DNA from: Candidatus Altarchaeota archaeon
GTDB lineage: Archaea > Altiarchaeota > Altiarchaeia > JAFGQM01
Length of the DNA: 6,505 nt
Assembly: GCA_016935655.1 (NCBI GenBank)
Contig: JAFGQM010000054.1
Coordinates: 1 to 6,505 of the forward strand
Reading direction: 5' to 3'
Of this stretch, positions 1-4,724 are shown piece by piece (position 1 is the first letter of the stretch; every line of letters starts with the position of its first letter). Under the pieces are notes generated by a model, which had not been told where the DNA came from, ran no database searches, and saw only the letters and a program-made list of their open reading frames with translations. The position numbers were made by a program, and so were the translations under genes.

Positions 1-405
1 GGCATAGAAACAGGCAAACATGCCTCCAGGTTTGCTGACTCAAATCTGGGGAGGAAGGGTGTCCTCCACGGGACCCATACCTACGTGATGCAGGATGAAT
101 ACGGGCAGATCCATAATACACATTCCATCTCAGCGGGACTGGACTACAGTGCGGTGGGGCCGGAGCACTCCATGCTCAGGGAGGCCGGCAGGACCAAGTA
201 TACCTATGCCACGGACAAGGAGGCCATGGCCGCTGTGAAAATCCTTTGCGAGAAGGAGGGCATACTCCCGGCTCTGGAGAGCGCGCACGCGGTGGCGCAT
301 GCACTCAAGATTGCGAAGGACTACGACAAGGAGGACATAATCATGATCAATCTCTCCGGCAGGGGCGACAAGGACATAAACATGATGATAGCTAGTCTGA
401 GATAA
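1..405 (+). CDS. trpB: Tryptophan synthase beta chain, C-terminal part (5' end outside window)
   Basis: This is the last 134 residues of the PLP-dependent beta subunit, which condenses indole with L-serine to make tryptophan in the cytoplasm as part of an alpha2beta2 complex. The frame is open from base 1. Family hallmarks seen in order: GIETGKHAS at the start, the HSISAGLDY and VGPEH stretch, [14 protein letters not shown] (its Glu matches the substrate-pocket Glu350 of E. coli), and NLSGRGDKD, whose Ser contacts the PLP ring nitrogen in known structures. The Lys that binds PLP lies upstream of the window and cannot be checked. The GIETGKHA and [12 protein letters not shown] wording fits the classical TrpB1 type that pairs with TrpA, rather than the TrpB2 type. 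It ends in TAA one base before trpA, so the two are almost certainly cotranscribed and translationally coupled. Confidence 0.97.
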   Translation, partial: GIETGKHASRFADSNLGRKGVLHGTHTYVMQDEYGQIHNTHSISAGLDYSAVGPEHSMLREAGRTKYTYATDKEAMAAVKILCEKEGILPALESAHAVAHALKIAKDYDKEDIIMINLSGRGDKDINMMIASLR

Positions 406-406
406 G

Positions 407-1171
407 ATGGGGATTTCTGAAAAGTTCAGGGAACTGGAAAAAAAGAAGGAAAAGGCTCTAATCCTGTACATATCCTGCGGCGACCCTTCAGCCGATGAAA
501 CAATCAGGATAGCCAAGGAGGTCATAGATGCAGGCTGTGACATACTAGAACTGGGCCTTCCCTTCTCAGACCCCCTAGCCGACGGCCCGACCATACAGGC
601 AGCTTCCCAGAGGGCATTGGAGAAAGGGATGAACACAGACAGGTACTTCGAGGTAGCTAAAAAAATAGAGGGTGTGCCGAAGGTCTGCATGACTTATTAC
701 AATCTGCTTCTTCAATACGGGCTGGAGAAATTCTGCAAGAAGTCTAAGGAAAGCGGGATATCGGGCTTTATAATACCCGACCTGCCCCTGGAGGAGTCGC
801 AAGATTTGCTGGCTGTCTGCAAGAAGAACGGCATCGATTTGATATCCATAGTGTCCCCGAGGACAGATGAAAAAAGGATTGAGAAAATAGCCGGCCTTTC
901 CAGAGGTTTCCTCTACCTCCAGTCCACCCTTGGCGTCACAGGCGCGCGCTCTAGCCTGCCCGAGGAGCTGAAGAGGAAGATCGAGCAGGTCAAGAAGATT
1001 TCGAAAATACCAGTGGCCGTGGGTTTCGGCGTGTCAAAGTCCGAGCAGGTCAGGGAGATAGCAAAGGCGGGCGCCGACGGCATCATAATCGGCAGCGCGC
1101 TGATAAAGGGGATACAAGACGGAAGGGATGTAGGCTCCTTTGTCAGGGGTCTTAAAGAGGCCACTAGATAG
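407..1171 (+). CDS. trpA: Tryptophan synthase alpha chain
   Basis: A 254-residue TIM-barrel protein that cleaves indole-3-glycerol phosphate to indole and glyceraldehyde-3-phosphate; indole then passes through a tunnel to TrpB. Both catalytic acids are present: Glu48 in DILELGLPFSDP and Asp59 in PLADGP. Further signatures are the loop-6 motif LGVTGARSSLP and the phosphate-binding barrel end (VAVGFGVSKSEQ followed by GADGIIIGSALI). It is somewhat shorter than the E. coli protein (268), as is common in archaea. The ATG at 407 lies one base after the trpB stop with no strong ribosome-binding site, so initiation probably depends on ribosomes finishing trpB. Other trp genes are not in the window, but this is the usual distal end of a trp operon. 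Confidence 0.97.
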   Translation: MGISEKFRELEKKKEKALILYISCGDPSADETIRIAKEVIDAGCDILELGLPFSDPLADGPTIQAASQRALEKGMNTDRYFEVAKKIEGVPKVCMTYYNLLLQYGLEKFCKKSKESGISGFIIPDLPLEESQDLLAVCKKNGIDLISIVSPRTDEKRIEKIAGLSRGFLYLQSTLGVTGARSSLPEELKRKIEQVKKISKIPVAVGFGVSKSEQVREIAKAGADGIIIGSALIKGIQDGRDVGSFVRGLKEATR

Positions 1172-1172
1172 A

Positions 1173-1190
1173 TTTTTCTTTTTGTTTTTT
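1173..1190 (+). terminator. T-rich tract after trpA
   Basis: Three T runs (5, 5 and 6 bases) separated by single C and G bases begin two bases after the trpA stop. Runs of T on the non-template strand are sufficient for intrinsic termination in archaea, and no hairpin is needed. This would separate the trp genes from the downstream kinase-phosphatase pair, although part of the tract could also act as an AT-rich promoter for the kinase gene 14 bases on. Confidence 0.6.
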
Positions 1191-1203
1191 CAAATAGGCT
1201 CAT

Positions 1204-1728
1204 ATGGCAATTGAACACACGCTTGTTCTGATAAAGCCTGACGGCTTGGTGAAATCCCTTACGGGCGACATCATCAGCAAGCTTTCGGAAACGGAATTGA
1301 AGATAGTAGCTGCGAAGATAGTGAGCGTGGAGCGCACCCTCGCCGAAGAGCATTATCGGCATCTCAAGGACAAGCCGTTCTTCGACGAGCTTATCAGGTA
1401 CATAATGGGCGAGTTCCACACCAAGAGGGTCCTGGCTTTGGTATACGAGGGCGACAACGCCATCGCGAAGGTGAGGAGGATCGCAGGGGCCACCAATCCG
1501 GAGGAGGCCGATCCGATATCCATAAGGGGGAAATATGGCAGGATTACCACCTCAGGAGTATATGAGAACGCAGTCCACGCCTCGGAGAACGCCCAGGAGG
1601 CCGAGAGGGAGATAAAGCTCTGGTTCAAGCCCGAAGACCTTGTGACCAGGATATACCCCATGATAAAGAAGAAGATCACCAAGGAGGAGCTGTCCTGGAA
1701 GACCCCGCTCCCCGAAGATGGTAAATGA
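1204..1728 (+). CDS. ndk: Nucleoside diphosphate kinase
   Basis: A 174-residue cytoplasmic enzyme that moves the gamma phosphate between nucleoside triphosphates and diphosphates through a phosphohistidine. Seen: the N-terminal strand with Lys11 in LVLIKPDG, the nucleotide-binding stretch RRIAGATNPEEADP followed by SIRGKYG, and the active-site motif NAVHASEN with phospho-acceptor His125, then AEREIKLWF. The family usually has SDS after the histidine; here it is SEN, a mild change. The protein is longer than the common 140-155 residues, carrying about 30 extra residues after the core (positions about 145-174). The ATG at 1204 starts exactly at the conserved N-terminus; only a weak AGG lies upstream. 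Its 3' end overlaps the phosphatase gene by 11 bases, so the two form an operon. Confidence 0.96.
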   Translation: MAIEHTLVLIKPDGLVKSLTGDIISKLSETELKIVAAKIVSVERTLAEEHYRHLKDKPFFDELIRYIMGEFHTKRVLALVYEGDNAIAKVRRIAGATNPEEADPISIRGKYGRITTSGVYENAVHASENAQEAEREIKLWFKPEDLVTRIYPMIKKKITKEELSWKTPLPEDGK

Positions 1729-2173
1729 GTTCAGGCCCGTTGATGAGAACGTGTTCAGGTCAGGCATACCCGATAGTTTTAAGGATCTGGAATTCTTGAA
1801 GGGCAAGGGCATCTCCGCCATCGTCTCTCTGGAGCCCATGGAGGAGTCTATGCAGAAGAAGGCCAGGGAGATGGGGATCAGGGTGGCTAACATACATATA
1901 GACGAGGAGGTGCCGCCTACAGACAAGGAGGTCCTGCGCGCGCTGGGCTTCATAAACCACAATATCAAAAAGGGCGGGAAGGTTTTGATACACTGCGAGC
2001 ACGGGAAGCAGAGGAGCGGGACTTTGTCAGCGCTCTACCTGGCATCCAGGGGTGTCGAGCCCTTGAGGGCGTACTGGGAGCACGGGACCCACATGACACA
2101 AAGACATAAAAATTTCCTTTTGGACAGGGGCGAGCTGCTAAGGCAAAGGCACGAGATGAGAAGGCGCAAATAA
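1718..2173 (+). CDS. Small Cys-dependent (dual-specificity-type) phosphatase
   Basis: A 151-residue protein of the protein tyrosine / dual-specificity phosphatase superfamily. The P-loop signature CX5R is clear: Cys93 to Arg99 within LIHCEHGKQRSG, with Ser100 after the arginine. Asp62 (NIHIDEEVPP) is a candidate general acid, with Asp69 as the alternative. The N-terminus (FRPVDENVFRSGIPD, then ISAIVSLEP) has the layout seen in Siw14-like and archaeal DSPs. Members dephosphorylate proteins, inositol polyphosphates or other small phosphates, so the substrate cannot be told from sequence. The C-terminus is strongly basic (RQRHEMRRRK). The ATG at 1718 lies inside the end of the kinase gene, an 11-base overlap implying translational coupling. 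No signal peptide or membrane segment is visible, so it should be cytoplasmic. Confidence 0.9.
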   Translation: MVNEFRPVDENVFRSGIPDSFKDLEFLKGKGISAIVSLEPMEESMQKKAREMGIRVANIHIDEEVPPTDKEVLRALGFINHNIKKGGKVLIHCEHGKQRSGTLSALYLASRGVEPLRAYWEHGTHMTQRHKNFLLDRGELLRQRHEMRRRK

Positions 2174-2189
2174 CATATCTAATGCATCA

Positions 2190-2197
2190 TTTTTAAG
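2190..2197 (+). promoter_or_regulatory. TATA box of the RuBisCO gene
   Basis: TTTTTAAG stands 47 bases before the RuBisCO ATG. With the usual archaeal spacing, transcription would start near 2218-2222, leaving a leader of about 23 bases that contains the ribosome-binding site. This suggests the RuBisCO gene is transcribed separately from the kinase-phosphatase pair. Confidence 0.5.
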
Positions 2198-2233
2198 CAT
2201 AGTCCCTCTAAATTCCTTGATTCCCAGAGACCC

Positions 2234-2239
2234 GGTGAT
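2234..2239 (+). promoter_or_regulatory. Ribosome-binding site that fixes the RuBisCO start
   Basis: GGTGAT is a full match to the archaeal anti-Shine-Dalgarno end and lies four bases before the ATG at 2244. It favours this ATG over the upstream in-frame TTG at 2217, which has no such site and would fall at or before the predicted transcription start. Confidence 0.7.
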
Positions 2240-2243
2240 AACG

Positions 2244-3665
2244 ATGGCATACGGCGGATATACCTATATAGACCCTAAATACAAGCCCGATGAAAAGAAC
2301 GACTTTATCGTTTTGACATGGGCCAAGGGCAGCATGCCCCTCGAGAGGATAGCAGAGGCCTTGGCCGCCGAGAGCAGCGTGGGGTCGTGGACCAGACTGA
2401 AGACTATGAACGACTTCGTCTGGAAGCACTACAGGGCCCGGGTTTTCAGGATCCAGAACGTCACAAAGAACAGCGGCTTCATCTGGACAGCCTACCCCCT
2501 GGAGCACTTTGACACCAAGAACATACCGCAGTTCCAGGCCTCGGTCCTAGGGAATCTTTTCGGACTGAAGGAACTTGAGGAGTTGTATATCTTCGACATA
2601 GCCTTCCCGAAGGCTCAGCAAAAACTCTTCAAGGGGGCATACGCCGGCTTGGAGGGCTTAAGGAAGAAGGTGGGGACGCAAAAGACGAGGAGGCCCCACA
2701 TAGGGACCATTGTGAAACCCAAGGTTGGCCTGACCCCCAAGGAGTGGGCCAATGTCGCGTATAATGCTTATGCCGGAGGTCTGGACCTTGTCAAGGACGA
2801 CGAGAACCTCGTGGACCAGGACTTCTGCAGGTGGAAGGAAAGGCTGCACGAGGTTATGAAATCCATAGAGAAAGCAGAAGGCGAGACAGGCCAGACGCAC
2901 CTATACTCGAGTTCCGTAACGGACAAGTTCTCGAGGATGGTGGAGAGGGTAGACTATCTTAATGAGATGGGACTCCAGAAGAACGTCCTTGTGATGATGG
3001 ATGTTTACATCCTGGGGATGAGCGCGCTAGAGGAGATGCTGGACCTGACAAGGAAATATAAATTGGCGACCCACGCCCACCGGGCAGGCTTCGCTGCAGC
3101 CAACCGAGGCAGCTTCGGCATAAACTTTCAGATATACGAGAAGTTCTACAGGATCCTGGGCATGGACCAGCTGCATATAGGGACCGGGGCGGGGAAGATG
3201 GAGGGTTCGCCCCTCATAATCAGGAGGTACCATGACATAGCGGACCAGATGAGGCTGGGGGAGAAGCTTTATTTGGGCTCTCTCGGGATGGAGTTCGCCG
3301 ACCATATAAAGCCCATACTGAGCATTGCTTCAGGAGGGGTAGACGCAGGCAAGGTGGACGCCCTGGTGGCGCTGCACGGGAATGACGTGAACATCCAGGC
3401 AGGCGCCGGCGTGCACGGTCACCCCGGCGGGACCCTGAAAGGGGCCATATCCATGAAACAAGCCATCGATGCAATCGCGGAGGGCATACCCCTGCCAGAG
3501 TATGCCAAGACTCATAAGGAGCTGAAGCTGGCTCTTGACACATGGGGCTACTTCAGCCCGAAGCCGATTCTGAAAGAATTAGAATACGAGAAGAAGAACG
3601 GGAAGAATCTCACCTCCAAATTCCTTAAGAAGGGAAGGTGGGGTATGGAGTTAGGGGGCGAGTGA
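2244..3665 (+). CDS. rbcL: RuBisCO large subunit, archaeal form III group
   Basis: A 473-residue ribulose-1,5-bisphosphate carboxylase. In archaea, form III enzymes turn ribulose bisphosphate from nucleotide (AMP) salvage plus CO2 into two 3-phosphoglycerates. Catalytic residues by family alignment (spinach number in brackets): Glu43 (60), Trp49 (66), Asn104 (123), Lys158 and Lys160 (175, 177) in VKPKVGL, carbamylated Lys184 with Asp186 and Glu187 (201, 203, 204) in KDDEN, His279-Arg280 (294, 295), His311 (327), loop-6 Lys318 (334) in GTGAGKMEG, Ser363 and Gly365 (379, 381), Gly387 (403). It is therefore a likely true RuBisCO, not a form IV-like protein. Odd points: Ala388 replaces Gly404, Ser48 replaces Thr65, Phe283 replaces His298, and about 34 residues follow the WGYFSP end, including a basic stretch. 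The ending IPLPEYAKTHKEL is typical of form III. No small subunit or AMP-pathway partner gene is nearby. Confidence 0.95.
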   Translation: MAYGGYTYIDPKYKPDEKNDFIVLTWAKGSMPLERIAEALAAESSVGSWTRLKTMNDFVWKHYRARVFRIQNVTKNSGFIWTAYPLEHFDTKNIPQFQASVLGNLFGLKELEELYIFDIAFPKAQQKLFKGAYAGLEGLRKKVGTQKTRRPHIGTIVKPKVGLTPKEWANVAYNAYAGGLDLVKDDENLVDQDFCRWKERLHEVMKSIEKAEGETGQTHLYSSSVTDKFSRMVERVDYLNEMGLQKNVLVMMDVYILGMSALEEMLDLTRKYKLATHAHRAGFAAANRGSFGINFQIYEKFYRILGMDQLHIGTGAGKMEGSPLIIRRYHDIADQMRLGEKLYLGSLGMEFADHIKPILSIASGGVDAGKVDALVALHGNDVNIQAGAGVHGHPGGTLKGAISMKQAIDAIAEGIPLPEYAKTHKELKLALDTWGYFSPKPILKELEYEKKNGKNLTSKFLKKGRWGMELGGE

Positions 3666-3679
3666 TTCTCAACAAAGTC

Positions 3680-3847
3680 CTATTGCGCTACTGACTGGGC
3701 TCTTAGTTTCTTAATCTGGTCCTCCTTCCACTCCAATTGCGTCTTTAGACTGCATATGTCGTCGAAGTTCTCAACTGCTCCAGCCATTACGTCGTATCTT
3801 AACACGTTGTTTTCCTTCTGAAGCTTTTTACAGTTTTCACATTCCAT
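3680..3847 (-). CDS. 55-residue CxxC, helical small protein
   Basis: A short gene, supported by a strong ribosome-binding site and a clean frame. The protein begins MECENCKKLQKENNVLRYDV: a CxxC pair at residues 3 and 6, then a charged body with Leu/Val/Ile spacing suggesting one or two helices or a short coiled coil, one more Cys at residue 32, and a helical end (WKEDQIKKLRAQ). There is no second CxxC, so if it binds zinc it would do so as a dimer or with a partner; this is inference. The start lies 16 bases after the stop of the 64-residue gene, so they are probably cotranscribed. It converges on the RuBisCO gene, the two stops being 14 bases apart. Family unknown. Confidence 0.75.
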   Translation of the reverse strand: MECENCKKLQKENNVLRYDVMAGAVENFDDICSLKTQLEWKEDQIKKLRAQSVAQ

Positions 3848-3852
3848 CTTTC

Positions 3853-3859
3853 CACCTCC
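3853..3859 (-). promoter_or_regulatory. Ribosome-binding site of the 55-residue gene
   Basis: On the minus strand GGAGGTG lies five bases before the ATG at 3847. It is the strongest Shine-Dalgarno match in the window and the main support that this very short frame is translated. Confidence 0.8.
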
Positions 3860-3863
3860 TTAT

Positions 3864-4058
3864 CTACACCTTCCCCACGGCGTTTTTTGCGACGACCATG
3901 GGATGGTACACAAATCGGTTGTAGTCGAACTTGCCCCTGAAACATAGGTCGTTTATCTCGATCTTTATGTCCTTTCTCTTGTCCACATCCGTCTCATTGA
4001 CCATAGCCACGAACAAAGTCCTAGCCTCACCAAGGAGTTTTTGGTTTATGTTGTCCAT
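3864..4058 (-). CDS. 64-residue protein of unknown function
   Basis: Not recognised. The protein is soluble-looking, with an N-terminal amphipathic stretch (INQKLLGEARTLFVAMV), a charged middle (DVDKRKDIKIEINDLC) and an aromatic, hydrophobic end (YNRFVYHPMVVAKNAV). It has one Cys (about residue 39), no membrane helix and no signal peptide. The ATG at 4058 is the first usable start, because an in-frame TAG lies five codons upstream. No good Shine-Dalgarno site precedes it. It shares its direction and very short spacing with the downstream CxxC gene, suggesting a two-gene operon. Codons agree with its neighbours. Being a real gene is likely but rests on frame, position and the strong ribosome-binding site of its downstream neighbour. 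Confidence 0.6.
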   Translation of the reverse strand: MDNINQKLLGEARTLFVAMVNETDVDKRKDIKIEINDLCFRGKFDYNRFVYHPMVVAKNAVGKV

Positions 4059-4193
4059 ATCCGGAGTATCCTAAATTAGCGGCTTCACCCCAAAACAATT
4101 GCACTCAACGGGATCGCCAAGAAGAATCTGATTTCGGGCTTTTACAACCTTGCGGTATATCTAGAAGCTGGATGCATATAAACCCGTTGCTCT
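4059..4193. other. Stretch without a recognisable gene
   Basis: Between the 64-residue gene and the end of the broken small gene I find no convincing coding frame on either strand, no tRNA-like T-loop and no repeat array. It holds the possible minus-strand TATA box and would largely be the 5' leader of the two-gene minus-strand unit. Confidence 0.5.
4175..4182 (-). promoter_or_regulatory. Possible TATA box upstream of the 64-residue gene
   Basis: TTTATATG on the minus strand matches the archaeal TATA consensus. Start of transcription would be near 4152, giving a leader of about 90 bases before the ATG at 4058, which is long compared with the other genes here. The box could instead be read on the plus strand (CATATAAA); no convincing plus-strand gene follows. 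Confidence 0.3.
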
Positions 4194-4357
4194 CTAATCC
4201 TTCAGCCCGGTCCTCCCCCCGCTGCTATCCTGCCTATGCCCGAGTTTCGCCCCCGTTATGAGGCACACCTTCTCCCGCATTTCCGTAAGTAGTTTGACAG
4301 AGTCGTTATCAAAACCGGGGTTTTAAAGGAACTTTTCCTCTGTTGCGGTGTAACCAT
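4194..4357 (-). pseudogene. Small gene broken by one missing base (54 residues if repaired)
   Basis: From an ATG at 4357, frame one reads MVTPQQRKSSFK and then continues to a stop at 4256 with an unlikely basic sequence. A second frame, lacking any start after its own TAA, reads NPGFDNDSVKLLTEMREKV and goes on to a TAG at 4194. Adding one base in the A4C4 run (minus strand, bases 4324-4317) joins the two into a continuous 54-residue protein with an amphipathic helix and codons like those of the neighbours. A TATA-like TTTTAATC at 4390-4383 fits a nearly leaderless start. No family recognised. It may be an error in the sequence, a decayed gene, or two unrelated open frames. Confidence 0.35.
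4311..4324. repeat. Short inverted repeat inside the broken small gene
   Basis: AAAACC and GGTTTT flank a GG centre, making a near-perfect 14-base palindrome exactly where the proposed missing base lies. It may simply be part of the coding sequence; homopolymers inside palindromes are prone to sequencing and replication slips. Confidence 0.4.
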
Positions 4358-4401
4358 CTAGGCGGATTTTTCTTTTTTGGGGGATTAAAACTCGGCAGCC
4401 A

Positions 4402-4665
4402 CTATTGCCAATACTCTTTCGGCGTGATCATCTTAATGTACTTTATATCCGCGTCGGTCAGGTCAGAGGCGCTGCCGTCGGTTATCTTATGCCCGCGCTT
4501 CTTGTAGTCGGCGTACATCAGCTCCTGGATCTCCATTATCTTCTCCGGGTCGAAGCCCTCCCCCTCCAGGGTCTTGGTGTCGACGCCCACCTGCTCTATC
4601 TTCCCCGCGTCCATGTTCTTCAAAACATCCAGTTTTTTGTATCCGATCCTCCTGTAGTCGGCCAT
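4402..4665 (-). CDS. 87-residue acidic/basic soluble protein of unknown function
   Basis: Not recognised. It starts MADYRRIGYKKLDVLKNMD, continues with a charged, probably helical middle (FDPEKIMEIQELMYADYKKR) and ends in DADIKYIKMITPKEYWQ. No Cys, membrane helix or signal peptide is present, so it should be cytoplasmic. The minus-strand frame has codon use like its neighbours and an ATG at 4665 preceded at the right distance by a TATA box, giving a leaderless message. It is divergent from the TraB-like gene across 59 bases, so the two may be co-regulated. Downstream in the same direction lie the broken small gene and the two other small genes. Confidence 0.75.
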   Translation of the reverse strand: MADYRRIGYKKLDVLKNMDAGKIEQVGVDTKTLEGEGFDPEKIMEIQELMYADYKKRGHKITDGSASDLTDADIKYIKMITPKEYWQ

Positions 4666-4687
4666 CTCTAGTCTAACGGTAGAGGGG

Positions 4688-4696
4688 CTAAAAAGG
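4688..4696 (-). promoter_or_regulatory. TATA box of the 87-residue gene (leaderless)
   Basis: On the minus strand the box reads CCTTTTTAG, with its centre about 27 bases before the ATG at 4665. Transcription should begin at or next to the start codon, and no Shine-Dalgarno site is present, consistent with a leaderless mRNA. Confidence 0.55.
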
Positions 4697-4705
4697 CTTT
4701 TATGC
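4697..4705 (+). promoter_or_regulatory. TATA box of the TraB-like gene (leaderless)
   Basis: GCTTTTATG is centred about 24 bases before the ATG at 4725, directly abutting the opposite-facing box of the 87-residue gene. No Shine-Dalgarno site lies between it and the ATG, so a leaderless message is likely. Two TBP molecules could hardly bind the two boxes at once. Confidence 0.55.
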
Positions 4706-4724
4706 TCTTCGCGATAATCCTAAC

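Noticed and set aside
130..690. Long minus-strand open frame across trpB and trpA
   Set aside because: It is antisense to two certain genes, with a composition that mirrors their codons and no recognisable motif.
913..1419. Minus-strand open frame across the trpA end and the kinase gene
   Set aside because: Shadow of two clear genes, and it crosses the terminator between them.
2217..2243. Upstream in-frame TTG as the RuBisCO start, adding nine residues
   Set aside because: No ribosome-binding site precedes it and the predicted transcription start lies at about the same place, while the ATG at 2244 has a GGTGAT four bases upstream.
2244..3665. RuBisCO-like protein (form IV) or form II/III
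   Set aside because: All three key lysines and the metal-binding Asp and Glu are present, which argues against form IV. The spacing between loop 6 and the SGG motif matches form III as I recall it, without the extra insertion of form II/III; a tree would settle it.
4174..4378. Plus-strand non-coding RNA from a TATA-like box near 4175 to a T-rich tract at 4367-4378
   Set aside because: The AT box reads better on the minus strand, the T tract is explained as the A-rich spacer of a minus-strand promoter, and I see no conserved RNA fold or C/D-box motifs.
4405..4671. Plus-strand 88-codon frame opposite the 87-residue gene
   Set aside because: Leu/Val-rich shadow without a promoter or ribosome-binding site; the minus-strand frame has a well-placed TATA box and ordinary charged composition.
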